Shown: piece after piece, positions 11,101 through 19,709 of the stretch
Layout: the number at the start of each line of letters is the position of its first letter
Numbering within the stretch: the stretch's first letter is position 1
Made by a program: the position numbers and the translations under genes
Assembly (NCBI GenBank): GCA_026707665.1
Contig: JAPOWK010000159.1
Location: forward strand, 62,001-126,000
DNA from: Chloroflexota bacterium
Lineage (GTDB): Bacteria; Chloroflexota; Anaerolineae; Aggregatilineales; Phototrophicaceae
Length of the DNA stretch: 64,000 nt
Reading direction: 5' to 3'
The notes under the pieces: model-generated
Databases searched by the model: none
Told to the model about the DNA's origin: nothing
Seen by the model: the letters and a program-made list of their open reading frames with translations, nothing else

Positions 11101-11328
11101 ATTCAGTTTCTGTTTTGGCGCGACCTGAATGCAATCATTGCGTCTTATCGTCGAGCCGACAGCTTGCTTTATGCCTTGGCGCTTGGTCTCAGCGGCAGTA
11201 TGGCGGCCCTGCTGGCGCATGGACTGGTCGACAACAGCGTCTTCGTCATTGACTTGGCCTTCCTGTTCATGTTTCAAATCGCGGCCATGATGAGGTTGAA
11301 GCAACTTGCCTCGCCGACGGAAACATAA
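8197..11328 (+). CDS. Glycosidase-fold domain fused to O-antigen-ligase-like membrane domain
   Basis: A 1043-residue two-part protein. Residues 1-25 form a signal/anchor helix. Residues about 45-400 resemble a GH39/GH5-like TIM barrel ([42 protein letters not shown]), with the presumed acid/base Glu171 in WDEPN. The strand expected to carry the nucleophile reads LWASNYGW, with Asn292 where retaining glycosidases have Glu. Residues about 510-1040 are roughly a dozen membrane helices with Wzy_C/O-antigen-ligase features ([18 protein letters not shown], then [21 protein letters not shown] and a conserved [11 protein letters not shown]). The family polymerises or ligates lipid-linked glycans. The barrel may bind glycan rather than cleave it. 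The start overlaps the preceding stop by one base. Confidence 0.75.
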   Translation: MRKLIQLIVALMLVTGSLVATLATIDLRDFELRGYVDPTKDQNLPFMVERPGVNVELTQYSATELESALDQIRDARFRWIRQFAYWDAIESERGVYDWRAWDRVADALRRYPELEPVVVLMNTPAWAREKRGSGESTRTAPPHSLADFAAFSRVFAARYGDVIDFYQVWDEPNLGDAWGGADPRPAEYVALLATAKGAILHADPSARIVAAGLAPTVETAGRNISDIRYLDAMYALGARELMDVVAGKPYGQFSSPYDRRVDEGLLNFSRIIALREIMVANGDGKKPLWASNYGWNALPGDWGGDRSIWGAVSEDEQVQFTLETLDRVHREMPWLGPLFLQHWQPAAEPTSAQWGFALVKQDGTTSALLRALQTYPYPSLARDGLYHARNRHASYSGVWEFGELGADIGWLPTSDSQLSFDFFGVDVAMLLREDEYFAFLYPTVDGGAPNAIQHDASGNAYIFLRSNSRAPELNLIPIATGLPLGNHRLSASTHQGWDRWSIAGYAVSSGDLYEPYNRQIALGAFATLLSLLALLVAAASAPWKDWLPGLSNLFAKLGATAHLLITGLTSIFMMLAMLWTWETPKASIFVREEVNIALALLTGGALYVSESVLITLILVVILFIQIYHRISNGLILTLFWAPFFLTPVELYSYAFPLVEIILLISAAAGFTRLMVGIGRKLQMDNAAFPVFSRRSLRSISAMDIAVGGVVLLAVISLFWTRHLDTATTELRTLIVEPAIFYLLLRLARPDRKTLVRCCLAVLFAGTVVCLIGLYDIILAQGHLPLKSVYGSPNNVGLLLGRAIPLALALLLVKVDSRLRRFALGALVIMLPALMLTQSIGAILLGVPAGLSAVFIGRFGRKAVAPLVALAALGAVSVMLLAQYSATVANALDFTSGTSFVRLRLWESSIAMLQDRPFTGFGLDQFLYYFGGEYIRPDVIWDADLSHPHNFILDFWTRLSVLGLCLFGLIQFLFWRDLNAIIASYRRADSLLYALALGLSGSMAALLAHGLVDNSVFVIDLAFLFMFQIAAMMRLKQLASPTET

Positions 11329-11417
11329 GGCCCGCGCGGCAGCCCGGCGATCGCATACACGCTTTAGAGGATTTGTGGTAATATTCCGTTAATTCAGCAA
11401 TGGGAAGGCGATAGACT

Positions 11418-12365
11418 TTGCGCGTCTTGATCACTGGCGGCGCCGGGTTCATAGGCTCACATTTATGTGACCGATTCTTGCGCGACGGACATCGCGTGGT
11501 TGCGATGGACAATCTCATCACCGGATCGCAAGAGAATATCGCGCACCTCGCTGGCAATCGCCATTTCGAGTTTATCTATCACGATGTCAGCAACTTCATT
11601 CACGTGCCGGGGCCTGTCAACGCCGTATTGCATTTTGCCTCGCCCGCCAGCCCGATTGACTACTTAAAGTACCCGATACAGACGCTGAAAGTTGGCGCCC
11701 TAGGCACTCACAACGCGCTTGGTCACGCGCTGGCAAAAGGCGCGAAATTCCTGCTCGCATCGACATCGGAGGTTTACGGCGACCCGTTGACGCATCCGCA
11801 GAAGGAGTCCTATGCGGGCAATGTCGATCCGGTGGGGCCTCGGGGCGTCTATGACGAAGCCAAACGCTATGCCGAAGCCCTCGTTATGGCATATCACAGG
11901 CAGCATCAGATGGACACAAGGATTGTTCGCATTTTCAATACATACGGTCCGCGAATGCGTCTTGACGATGGGCGGGTGGTGCCGAACTTCGTCGGACAGG
12001 CGCTGCGTGGCGAGGCGCTCAGCGTTTATGGCGACGGCTCGCAGACGCGCAGCTTCCAATATATTGACGATTTAATTGAGGGCGTCGTTCGTCTGTTGCG
12101 GAGCGATTACGTGGAGCCGGTCAACATTGGCACGTCCAGGGAAATCAGCATCCTCGACTTTGCCAAGATCGTAAATCGCGTGGCGAACAATCGCGCCGGC
12201 ATCGTGTTCGCAGACAGTTCCCGCATTGATGGCGATCCCCAGACGCGTCGACCCGATACGTCACGCGCGCTCGAAGTCTTGAATTGGCGGCCAAGAGTCG
12301 AACTGGAACATGGCCTCGAATGGACGCTTGAGTATTTTCGATCTGTTCTATCGCTGGCCAGCTAA
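11418..12365 (+). CDS. NAD-dependent epimerase, UDP-glucuronate decarboxylase (UXS)-like
   Basis: Extended short-chain dehydrogenase of 315 residues. It has the Rossmann motif [10 protein letters not shown] near the N-terminus, [11 protein letters not shown] supplying the catalytic Ser, YDEAK (the Tyr-X3-Lys pair) and [10 protein letters not shown]. The pattern [25 protein letters not shown] is typical of UXS, which converts UDP-glucuronate to UDP-xylose, so UDP-xylose supply for the neighbouring glycan machinery is likely. A dTDP-glucose dehydratase-like role is less likely. Translation appears to start at TTG 11418, with GGAAGG at 11403-11408, 9 bases upstream. The following ligase gene starts just after the stop. 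Confidence 0.85.
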   Translation: MRVLITGGAGFIGSHLCDRFLRDGHRVVAMDNLITGSQENIAHLAGNRHFEFIYHDVSNFIHVPGPVNAVLHFASPASPIDYLKYPIQTLKVGALGTHNALGHALAKGAKFLLASTSEVYGDPLTHPQKESYAGNVDPVGPRGVYDEAKRYAEALVMAYHRQHQMDTRIVRIFNTYGPRMRLDDGRVVPNFVGQALRGEALSVYGDGSQTRSFQYIDDLIEGVVRLLRSDYVEPVNIGTSREISILDFAKIVNRVANNRAGIVFADSSRIDGDPQTRRPDTSRALEVLNWRPRVELEHGLEWTLEYFRSVLSLAS

Positions 12366-12366
12366 A

Positions 12367-13827
12367 ATGGTCTTGGCGCAATCCAAACGCCGCATCCATT
12401 GGTTCTGTATTTCCGCAGCATTCATAGGCGCAGTTTTAAGTACGATATTACCTCTGCCGAGTTTGTTGCTCATAGTCGCCGCGAGCCTTTGTCTGCTGCT
12501 AATTCCGCTTACGCCGCTCGCCACGTTAGTCGCGCTTTTGGCGCTCGCCCCTTTACGCGCGCTAATCGCGACCGAGGCCGGCATTCATCTGCCTCTTGAC
12601 ATCGGACAGATCTTGCTGGCGTTTTATCTCGCCCACTGGCTTGCCTTCGCCGTCATGAAACGTCAGCCGCTGCCCGGGATCCGCCGGGAGCCGGTGCTGC
12701 TTTCTGCAGTTGCGCTCTGCCTCGTCTTCGCCGTCGGCGTGTGGACCAGCGATGCCATCGGCAACTGGCTAACTGAATGGCTGAAGTGGGTGGTAATCGC
12801 CACGATGATTTGGCACCTGACCCAGGGCGCGCGATTCAACTGGCGCTGGCTGGTGTTTGCCGTTCTGGTCAGTGCCGTGGCCAATGCGGTCGTGGGCCTA
12901 TACATATTCTTTGGCGGGAGCGGCGCCAATCACCTGCTTATCCTGGGACGGTTTTTTCGCGCCTTTGGCACCTTCGGCCAGCCGAATCCCTTCGGAGGCT
13001 TTATGGGGATCGCCCTGCCGCTCGCCCTGATGTGCGCAGCCGTCCAGTTGAGTCAGATCATGCTTGACCTACGCGCGGGCCGCCGTGTTGCTCCAGCGCG
13101 CCTTCTTCTGCTTGCGGCGTTGGCGTCGGCAACGGGCGTCATCGCCGCCGCGCTCTTCGCATCATGGAGCCGAGGCGCCTGGCTGGGATTCGCCGCATCG
13201 CTCATTGTCATGCTTGTCGCCCTGCCCAGGCGCGCTCTAAAGGGCATATCCTTGGCTTTGGCTTTGGCGGCGCTATTCTTCGTCTTGTGGTCGGCCGGTT
13301 TGCTGCCACAGTCCGTCGTTTCTCGCATCACGACCGCGGCGACCGATCTGTTTTCATTCAGCGATGTGCGCGGCGCCAATTTTACGCCGACGAATTACGC
13401 CGTCATCGAACGGCTGGCGCACTGGCAAGCCGCCATCGGCATGGCGCAAGACCACCCGCTTTTCGGCGTCGGATTGGGCAACTATGCCATTCGATACGAA
13501 GACTATCATTTGATTAACTGGGAAGCGCCGCTGGGTCATGCGCACAATCTGTATCTGAACTTCCTTGCCGAAACCGGCGTCGTCGGTCTGGCAGCCTATG
13601 TCGCCTTCTGGCTGTCAATATTCCGGGTGACCTGGAAAACACTCAAGCACCCGGACCGGGCTGCGCGCGCCCTTGCGGTGGGATTGCTCGGCTGCTGGAC
13701 TTATATCGCCGTCCATAGCGTCTTTGATAATCTGTTTGTGAACAACCTGTTTCTGCATATCGGTGTATTATTGGCTGTATTGGCGATTCTCCATCGCCAA
13801 ATTGCCGCATCGCTTGAATTGGATTGA
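12367..13827 (+). CDS. O-antigen ligase/polymerase family membrane protein
   Basis: A 486-residue protein made almost wholly of hydrophobic helices (about ten to twelve). The Wzy_C-type region includes FRAFGTFGQPNPFGGFMGIAL, a loop common in bacterial O-antigen ligases, and WQAAIGMAQDHPLFGVGLGNYAIRY followed by GHAHNLYLNFLAETG; the HAHN histidine motif is characteristic. It would polymerise or transfer a lipid-linked glycan at the membrane. The frame is open back to 12310 inside the epimerase gene, but ATG 12367, one base after that gene's stop, is chosen because it gives no overlap. This is the second ligase-like protein in the cluster. Confidence 0.85.
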   Translation: MVLAQSKRRIHWFCISAAFIGAVLSTILPLPSLLLIVAASLCLLLIPLTPLATLVALLALAPLRALIATEAGIHLPLDIGQILLAFYLAHWLAFAVMKRQPLPGIRREPVLLSAVALCLVFAVGVWTSDAIGNWLTEWLKWVVIATMIWHLTQGARFNWRWLVFAVLVSAVANAVVGLYIFFGGSGANHLLILGRFFRAFGTFGQPNPFGGFMGIALPLALMCAAVQLSQIMLDLRAGRRVAPARLLLLAALASATGVIAAALFASWSRGAWLGFAASLIVMLVALPRRALKGISLALALAALFFVLWSAGLLPQSVVSRITTAATDLFSFSDVRGANFTPTNYAVIERLAHWQAAIGMAQDHPLFGVGLGNYAIRYEDYHLINWEAPLGHAHNLYLNFLAETGVVGLAAYVAFWLSIFRVTWKTLKHPDRAARALAVGLLGCWTYIAVHSVFDNLFVNNLFLHIGVLLAVLAILHRQIAASLELD

Positions 13828-13829
13828 GA

Positions 13830-14417
13830 ATGTCCCACGCTGTGACGCCGGACGCGCCCGACCCAAGCAGATCGCATCATCATTTGAAGACGCCGGTTGA
13901 CGGTCTCATTGCTGCCCTGTCGCGGAAAATCGGACGCGGCAACGCAAAGGAAGTCGAGCGATTTATCAAGTTTGCCTTTGTCGGAACTTTGGGCTTCGTC
14001 ATTGATATTGGCGCCTTGTTAATCCTGCAAAATACCTTGCTGCCGCCGGAGAACGATCAGAACGTTCTCGTCGCCAACAGCATCGCCTTTATTTTGGCGG
14101 TCTGCAGCAATTTCATTTGGAACCGCGTCTGGACCTATCCGGATTCCCGAAGTTATTCGGTGCGGCGCCAATTGACGCAGTTCGCCATTGTCAGTGTCAT
14201 TGGGCTGCTCATCCGAAATGTCTGGATCAACGGTACTTACGAGCAATTGGGACAGCTGTCTACCACCATTCTGAAGAGCGCGCTTTCTGACTATGCGCCG
14301 CAATTGATCGACCAGAACAAGCTGGGCACCACGATTGCCCTGGTATTCGGTGTGCTGATCGTGATGATTTGGAACTTCGTGGCAAATCGCTTCTGGACCT
14401 ATAACGACGTCGAATAA
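13830..14417 (+). CDS. GtrA family membrane protein
   Basis: A 195-residue protein with four membrane helices and the GtrA pattern: EVERFIKFAFVGTLGFVIDIGA opening the domain, SNFIWNRVWTYPDS in the middle and IWNFVANRFWTYND at the end. GtrA proteins are thought to help move or present polyprenyl-linked sugars, though their exact role is unsettled. There is an unusually long loop (about residues 120-160) between helices 3 and 4. The ATG lies 2 bases after the ligase stop, and a TTG 6 bases earlier overlaps that stop. The GT4 gene starts one base after this stop, so all are probably one transcript. Confidence 0.85.
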   Translation: MSHAVTPDAPDPSRSHHHLKTPVDGLIAALSRKIGRGNAKEVERFIKFAFVGTLGFVIDIGALLILQNTLLPPENDQNVLVANSIAFILAVCSNFIWNRVWTYPDSRSYSVRRQLTQFAIVSVIGLLIRNVWINGTYEQLGQLSTTILKSALSDYAPQLIDQNKLGTTIALVFGVLIVMIWNFVANRFWTYNDVE

Positions 14418-14418
14418 C

Positions 14419-15555
14419 GTGCACCGGATCGCACTGGATTATACCCCCGCGCTCAAGCAGACCGGCGGAATCGGGCGCTACGTGCGCGAACTCACCGGCG
14501 CCTTGGCTTCGGTTGATCAATCCAACGCCTATCGCCTATTCGCGGCGGGCTCGAAATCGGCGGAACTCCCTGATTTGCCCGGCGCGAACTTCAGTTGGAG
14601 ATCGACTCGGGTCAGCAGCAAGTGGCTCGCGCGGCTCTGGCATCGAGCCGGCATTCCGCTTCCAATTGAGACGATCACGGGTCCTGTCGACTTATACCAC
14701 GCGACCGATTTTGTATTGCCGCCAACCCGAAGCGGCACTCGTACCTTGCTAACCGTGCATGATTTGTCTTTCATTCGCGTGCCGACAGCCGCAAGCCCGC
14801 CTCTGAAAGCTCATCTGGACGCGGTCGTTCCACCATCGGTCGCGGAGGCGGATCATATTCTGGCCGATTCCGAAGCGACCAAAGCTGACTTGATAGAGCT
14901 GTACCAAACGCCTGGAGACAAGATCACAGTTCTCTACAGCGGTGTCAACTCCCGATTCCGACGCGTCGATGACACAGAAACGCTTCAAAGAGTGCGGCTC
15001 AAATATAGTTTGGCGAATAGCTATATCCTTTCCGTCGGCACCGTGCAGCCGCGCAAGAATTACAGCCGGGTGGTGGAAGCGCTTTCGGCTATCCGCCAAT
15101 CGGGGTACGATCTCGTTTATGTCATCGCCGGCGGAAGCGGCTGGCTCGAAGATGAACTTGAGATGACAATTGAGCGCGAGGGCATGGGCGAATATGTTCA
15201 CTTGCTCGGATTGGTTGACGACGAAGATTTACCGGCGCTGTATAGTGGCGCGCGCATGCTGGCGATGGTTTCGCTCTATGAAGGCTTTGGGCTGCCGGTG
15301 CTGGAGGCGATGGCTTGCGGCACGCCAGTGATCACCAGCAATCTGTCGTCGCTGCCCGAAGTAGGCGGCAGCGCCGCTTTGCTGGTCGATCCGCATGATT
15401 CCGAAGCCGTCCAAGATGCCATCCTCAGGCTCGAGGCGGACGCCGCGACCCGTACGCGACTGATCAAGGCCGGTTATCAGCAGGCGGAGAGATTCTCCTG
15501 GGCGCGGGCGGCCCGGCAACTCAAGGCGATCTATGATGAAATCCTGCGTAGTTGA
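14419..15555 (+). CDS. GT4-family glycosyltransferase
   Basis: Retaining GT-B glycosyltransferase of 378 residues. The N-terminal half has YTPALKQTGGIGRYVRELTGAL, the acceptor-side glycine loop. The C-terminal half has the donor-binding features VGTVQPRKNYSRVVEAL, MVSLYEGFGLPVLEAMACGTPVI (the EX7E motif) and SNLSSLPEVGGSAALLVDP. By family it transfers a nucleotide-activated sugar to a lipid-linked acceptor; donor and acceptor cannot be read from sequence. The start is GTG 14419, one base after the gtrA stop. It belongs with the neighbouring polysaccharide genes. Confidence 0.9.
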   Translation: MHRIALDYTPALKQTGGIGRYVRELTGALASVDQSNAYRLFAAGSKSAELPDLPGANFSWRSTRVSSKWLARLWHRAGIPLPIETITGPVDLYHATDFVLPPTRSGTRTLLTVHDLSFIRVPTAASPPLKAHLDAVVPPSVAEADHILADSEATKADLIELYQTPGDKITVLYSGVNSRFRRVDDTETLQRVRLKYSLANSYILSVGTVQPRKNYSRVVEALSAIRQSGYDLVYVIAGGSGWLEDELEMTIEREGMGEYVHLLGLVDDEDLPALYSGARMLAMVSLYEGFGLPVLEAMACGTPVITSNLSSLPEVGGSAALLVDPHDSEAVQDAILRLEADAATRTRLIKAGYQQAERFSWARAARQLKAIYDEILRS

Positions 15556-15615
15556 AAGTCTTGCCATGACGCATTGGATCACCATAGCGTTCATCGGCTC
15601 GAAGGCACGGCGCCG

Positions 15616-16242
15616 ATGAGCCAGCGAAGCATGTTCGACCCATACTACATAACCATGTTTGCGCTTATTGTCGTGGCGTTATGTGGCTATGCGCTGCCAT
15701 GGATTGTCGCGCCTATTGGCTCCATGACGCTCAACGGGCATGACCTGGCGGAATGGGCGAGCCTCGTCCCGTCACAGCGCGCCACTTCGCCGCCGCTATT
15801 GGCGCCGCTGCTCATTCGCGTGCAGCCAATGATGCTGTCTTTGCTGCTGGGCGGCATCGCGACCGGAGGCCGGCGGATGGCGATGACAGCCGCTGCGATT
15901 CTCCTGCTCGCGGCCTCGCAATTGCCGCCATTCGAGTTTGTCTACGATATCAACAATTTGAATTATCGCCAGCAATTTAGCTTGGCGGCCTTCAGCCTGA
16001 TCGCGGGATTATGCCTGATTCCCTTGCAGACGCGGAGACTGCCTGTGTTGATCACCCTTCCCATTGCTGCCGCCGGGCTCGTTGCCAGCGCTCTCGGGCT
16101 GTCAATGACGCTGGAGCTATACGGCGCGTTTGAACTCAATGCCGTTCCCGGCGCCGGGATCTGGGTCGTCGGTTTGAGCTATGTCGCCTTGATCGCGGTC
16201 GCGCTTGGCAAGATATTGAGCTGGCGCCGGACAAGACTATGA
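15616..16242 (+). CDS. Uncharacterised integral membrane protein
   Basis: A 208-residue protein of mostly hydrophobic residues, with about six predicted membrane segments. There is a pair at residues about 10-35, a pair around 70-105 and the rest after 125. An extramembrane stretch (MTLNGHDLAEWASLVPSQ) follows the first helix, and a basic tail (SWRRTRL) ends the protein. I do not recognise the family. ATG 15616, with AAGG 10 bases upstream, is preferred to TTG 15574. The 60-base gap to the glycosyltransferase suggests it closes the polysaccharide operon. The last 6 bases overlap the convergent DinB gene. Confidence 0.65.
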   Translation: MSQRSMFDPYYITMFALIVVALCGYALPWIVAPIGSMTLNGHDLAEWASLVPSQRATSPPLLAPLLIRVQPMMLSLLLGGIATGGRRMAMTAAAILLLAASQLPPFEFVYDINNLNYRQQFSLAAFSLIAGLCLIPLQTRRLPVLITLPIAAAGLVASALGLSMTLELYGAFELNAVPGAGIWVVGLSYVALIAVALGKILSWRRTRL

Positions 16243-16719
16243 TTGCAAGTATTTGGCTCGCTTCCCCAGCAATTCGGCGACCATGGTCATTTGCCCGACG
16301 TGGTAGGTTTCATGAAAATAAAAGTAGAGCAGGCTGTCGAGCACAGAGTTGCCAGCGTAGCCAGAGGGCTCGCCCAAACGCTCCGCTGGCATTCTGCCCA
16401 ACCCGGCTACAAAGCGATCCTGGCTAACTTCAAAGAGCGTCATCAATTCCCCGACTGGCTTTACGCCCGGTCCCTCGGCGCCAACGGGACTGCTCCCATC
16501 GCGGTATCGCGCGCGAGACTCTTCATCCCAAACCTGCGCTTCGCCAAGCAGCTTCAGCGGAAATGAGCGTGAAGACAAGATATGGCCCAGTAGCCAATTG
16601 ATGCTGTGGCTTCCTTCGTAGGGTTGCATCAGACTCTCGCTCGGGCTGAATTCCGACACTTGCTGACGGATGACCTCGGCCGTGTACGCAAAGCTCTTGA
16701 TCAACGGCTTGCTACACAT
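16237..16719 (-). CDS. DinB/YfiT-like four-helix metalloprotein
   Basis: A 160-residue DinB-superfamily protein. Three metal-binding histidines are visible in their usual places: one in NWLLGHILSSR (residues about 42-52) and two in FHETYHVGQM (about 135-144). The family has divalent-metal four-helix bundles, some of them thiol S-transferases using bacillithiol or mycothiol, but most members have no known substrate. It may be transcribed from the same strand as acpP, which lies upstream, but a terminator stands between the two, so independent expression is more likely. Confidence 0.8.
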   Translation of the reverse strand: MCSKPLIKSFAYTAEVIRQQVSEFSPSESLMQPYEGSHSINWLLGHILSSRSFPLKLLGEAQVWDEESRARYRDGSSPVGAEGPGVKPVGELMTLFEVSQDRFVAGLGRMPAERLGEPSGYAGNSVLDSLLYFYFHETYHVGQMTMVAELLGKRAKYLQS

Positions 16720-16837
16720 TTGCTTGCCTCATTGGCGTAATTCGCGCTTCCCGCCTGGTTGCCCTTGTTGGCGCCGGGCCGGCCTATGGACTGGCACGCG
16801 CCAACCCCGCTTGTAACGCTCGCCGCTACCAGAAACG

Positions 16838-16858
16838 AAAAAGGCAGCGAATGCTACC
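16838..16858 (-). terminator. Rho-independent terminator after acpP
   Basis: Read leftward, GGTAGC (16858-16853), loop ATTC and GCTGCC (16848-16843) form a six-pair stem with one G-U pair, followed directly by TTTTT (16842-16838). It begins 35 bases past the acpP stop and would separate acpP from the DinB gene. Confidence 0.7.
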
Positions 16859-16892
16859 TTATCATTATTGCAAATTGGATATGCGGGATAAT

Positions 16893-17129
16893 TCATTCCA
16901 TATTGGACTTGATGTACTCGACGGCTTGTCCGACGGTCTCGATTCGCTGCGCGTCTTCGTCGCTTATCTCGCCGCCGAATTCTTCTTCAAATGCCATGAT
17001 CAGTTCAACCAGGTCAAGCGAGTCCGCCTCAAGATCTTCGCGAAAGCTGGCGCCTTCCACGACACGTTCGTCTTCGACGCCCAAGAGCTCGACCACAATG
17101 CCCTTCACTCGTTCCTCAATCGATGCCAT
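16893..17129 (-). CDS. acpP: Acyl carrier protein
   Basis: A 78-residue acidic acyl carrier protein that carries growing fatty acids on a phosphopantetheine arm. The attachment serine lies in [18 protein letters not shown], the standard DSL motif at about residue 37. Length and charge are typical. It stands alone here rather than beside fabF, which is about 15 kb away. A leftward -10-like TATAAT (17185-17180) lies 51 bases upstream of the start without a good -35, and a terminator follows the gene. Confidence 0.95.
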   Translation of the reverse strand: MASIEERVKGIVVELLGVEDERVVEGASFREDLEADSLDLVELIMAFEEEFGGEISDEDAQRIETVGQAVEYIKSNME

Positions 17130-17231
17130 GTCTGCCCTACCTCCCGACTGAAATCTGACTCGCTAATTCACGAAAACTCATTATACCGAATTCCACGCGC
17201 CTCGCTAGACGATTCGCTGAGCGCGCAATGA

Positions 17232-17260
17232 TTGACACTCCGCGGCATCATCAGTACGAT
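17232..17260 (+). promoter_or_regulatory. Sigma-70-type promoter for the IDI-2 gene
   Basis: A perfect TTGACA at 17232-17237 and TACGAT at 17255-17260 are separated by 17 bases, with the start codon 50 bases further on. Confidence 0.55.
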
Positions 17261-17310
17261 ATTGCGACGAAGCTTATGCTGCCACACTCTGAAATAAGGA
17301 ACACCAATTC

Positions 17311-18354
17311 ATGTCGAAAGTGACGGATCAGACAGCCACCGAGAGCCGAAAGCTGGATCACATTCGCATCAATCTGGACAGCGATGTGCAGTTTCCGCAG
17401 CTGACCACCGGGCTGGAGCGATATCGCTTTCTGCACCAGGCGCTGCCCGAGCTAAGCCTAAATGATATCGACACAAGGACGAGTCTCTTTGGCAAGACCT
17501 TAGAGTCCCCGATCTTGATCTCGTCTATGACCGGCGGGACCGAGATCGCTCAAAGCATCAACCGCAACCTCGCCCGTGGCGCCCAACAGCATCGGATCGC
17601 CATGGGTTTGGGATCACAGCGAGCCGCCCTTGAAGACCGCACGCTTGCAAGCAGCTATTGTATCCGCGATGTCGCGCCCGACATTCTACTGCTCGCCAAT
17701 GTAGGCGCGGTGCAGCTGAATTACGGTTACGGACGGGAACAGTGCCAAGAGGCGGTAGACATGGTCGGCGCCGATGCGCTGATCCTGCACTTCAATGTCC
17801 TGCAGGAAGCGGTGCAGCCAGAAGGCGATATTGATTTCTCGGGCTTGCTGCGCAAAGTGGAGTCCATTTGCGCCGGAGTTAGCGTTCCGGTTGTAGCGAA
17901 AGAAGTTGGCTGGGGCTTTTCCAAAACGGCGGTGCGCGACCTTGCCAACGCTGGCGTCGCCGCCATTGATGTCGCCGGCTCCGGCGGCACCTCCTGGAGC
18001 GAAGTGGAATATCACCGGGCGCCAAGCGCCTTTCACGCCAGAGTCGCGCGCAGTTTCGCCGATTGGGGCATTCCGACTGCGGAAGCCATCCAGTTTGCCC
18101 GCCACGCGGCGCCCGATTTGCCGATCATCGCGAGCGGCGGCTTGCGCGATGGCATTGACATCGCCAAGAGTCTCGCGCTCGGCGCGGATATCGCCGGCTT
18201 GGCCAGCCCCTTCTTGCGCGCAGCCAGCGATTCCTTTCAGGCCGTCAACGAACTGATTCAGGAGCTTGCCGCGCAATTGCGCATCGCGATGCTCTGCACC
18301 GCCTCAGGCGATATCGCCGCGCTGAAGCAAGCGGAGCTTCATGTCATAACTTGA
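17311..18354 (+). CDS. fni: Type 2 isopentenyl-diphosphate delta-isomerase
   Basis: FMN- and NADPH-dependent enzyme interconverting isopentenyl and dimethylallyl diphosphate for isoprenoid synthesis. The 347-residue TIM-barrel protein begins with [10 protein letters not shown] and has the FMN/substrate segments [52 protein letters not shown] and [12 protein letters not shown], all standard for the type 2 family. It is unrelated to the type 1 Mg/Zn enzyme. A strong promoter precedes it. Its end overlaps the convergent HemW-like gene by 11 bases. Confidence 0.95.
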   Translation: MSKVTDQTATESRKLDHIRINLDSDVQFPQLTTGLERYRFLHQALPELSLNDIDTRTSLFGKTLESPILISSMTGGTEIAQSINRNLARGAQQHRIAMGLGSQRAALEDRTLASSYCIRDVAPDILLLANVGAVQLNYGYGREQCQEAVDMVGADALILHFNVLQEAVQPEGDIDFSGLLRKVESICAGVSVPVVAKEVGWGFSKTAVRDLANAGVAAIDVAGSGGTSWSEVEYHRAPSAFHARVARSFADWGIPTAEAIQFARHAAPDLPIIASGGLRDGIDIAKSLALGADIAGLASPFLRAASDSFQAVNELIQELAAQLRIAMLCTASGDIAALKQAELHVIT

Positions 18355-19534
18355 TTTGGTCGACGAACTCTCGAATCACCCGATTGCTAAGCAGCCGTCC
18401 TGACTCGCTGAGGCGTACATTGTCCTTCGTGGCGATCAATAATCCGGCGGCCGCAAGCTTCTGAGTGGAGTCGTAGAAGGTGTCGACAATATCGCGGCCG
18501 AAGCGCCGTCTGAAGCTCTCACGATTGATGCCCTCTTCTGTGAGTCGCAGACCCATCATGATCGTTTCGTACTCATCGTCCGCTTCAGACACTTGCACGG
18601 TCTTCGCCAGCGCCGGAGTCAGCGACAAGAGATTATCGCCCGAGGCGCCCTTTTTCAACGCTGCAACATATCGCTGTGGCGACGCAATCGTTGAGTAGCG
18701 GCAGCCGCCATAGAATCCATGCGCACCCGCGCCGACACCGAGATACTCTAGGTTTCGCCAGTATTGCAAGTTGTGGTGACACGCTTTCCCGGGCCGACAC
18801 CAATTGCTGATCTCGTATTGATCATATCCGGCAGTCGCCAGCGCCGTCGATGCGAACTCATACATATCGGCGAAGACATCATCGTCCGGCCGGGGCAATT
18901 CACCGGCGTCAACCTGCTGTCGCAAGCGCGTGCCGCCTTTTAACTCCAGGCCGTAGAGCGAAATGTGCTCCGGCCAGAACTGCAGCAGCGTCTCAACTGT
19001 TTGTTTCCAGTCTGCCAGCGTCTCTCCAGGTGAACCGAAGATCACGTCGAGATTGATGTTGTTGAAGTCCGCGCGCCTGGCATAACCCACGGCAGCGCCC
19101 ACCGATGCAATATCGTGCCGCCGATCAAACATTCGCAGAATTGACGCATTGGCGGATTGCATGCCGATGCTCAATCGATTGAATCCCATGCCGCGCAAAT
19201 CGCGCAAAAAGGCTTCGCTTAGGTCGTCCGGATTCGCCTCCAGCGACCATTCCGCATCGGCTGCGATACAGAAATCATTATTGACCTGACTAAGGATTTG
19301 TTCGAACTGGCGCGGGGCAAGAAGCGACGGCGTTCCACCTCCGAAATAGACGGTGTGAACAGGCTTGTTTTGGACATGGAGCGCAGCCAAGGCCAACTCA
19401 GTGCAGAGCGCGTCGACGTAGTCCGGTATCAGGTGCTCCAAATCGGTATAAGTATTGAATGCGCAATATCCGCATCGCACGGTGCAGAAAGGGATATGGA
19501 TATAGATTGAGAGGCTGGATTCGCCTTGCGGCAC
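18344..19534 (-). CDS. hemW: Radical SAM protein HemW/HemN-like
   Basis: A 396-residue radical SAM protein. The 4Fe-4S motif lies near the N-terminus in YIHIPFCTVRCGYCAFNTY (CX3CX2C), followed by the SAM motif VYFGGGTPSLL and the SIGMQSANASILRMFDRRH region typical of the HemN/HemW family. The C-terminus carries a HemN_C-type domain (ETIMMGLRLTEEGINRESF). The extra residues of true oxygen-independent coproporphyrinogen oxidase are not obvious, and a Cys follows the cluster motif in the HemW pattern (CGYCAF), so the heme-chaperone HemW is the better name. No other heme genes are nearby. Confidence 0.85.
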   Translation of the reverse strand: MPQGESSLSIYIHIPFCTVRCGYCAFNTYTDLEHLIPDYVDALCTELALAALHVQNKPVHTVYFGGGTPSLLAPRQFEQILSQVNNDFCIAADAEWSLEANPDDLSEAFLRDLRGMGFNRLSIGMQSANASILRMFDRRHDIASVGAAVGYARRADFNNINLDVIFGSPGETLADWKQTVETLLQFWPEHISLYGLELKGGTRLRQQVDAGELPRPDDDVFADMYEFASTALATAGYDQYEISNWCRPGKACHHNLQYWRNLEYLGVGAGAHGFYGGCRYSTIASPQRYVAALKKGASGDNLLSLTPALAKTVQVSEADDEYETIMMGLRLTEEGINRESFRRRFGRDIVDTFYDSTQKLAAAGLLIATKDNVRLSESGRLLSNRVIREFVDQIKL

Positions 19535-19559
19535 GACAACTACCCGCCTGAGCCAATGA

Positions 19560-19588
19560 TTGCGTCATTGTCATTGCTAAAATATAAT
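19560..19588 (+). promoter_or_regulatory. Sigma-70-type promoter for the PP2C gene
   Basis: TTGCGT at 19560-19565 and a perfect TATAAT at 19583-19588 are spaced by 17 bases, about 120 bases before the phosphatase start. The AT-rich box could also serve the divergent HemW-like gene. Confidence 0.5.
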
Positions 19589-19709
19589 TGTGCAAGTTGT
19601 CTTTCCCTAAAGGCGTTAACATTGGCCACTCGCGGGTCAACGCTGGTCAGGACTCGCGAGGGATGGTGCGGTCCCCAGTGTCTTCCTAATCGTCCCTTGG
19701 GCATTCGTG

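Noticed and set aside
12310..12366. Upstream extension of the second ligase gene
   Set aside because: It overlaps the end of the epimerase gene and has no ribosome-binding site; ATG 12367 follows the stop directly.
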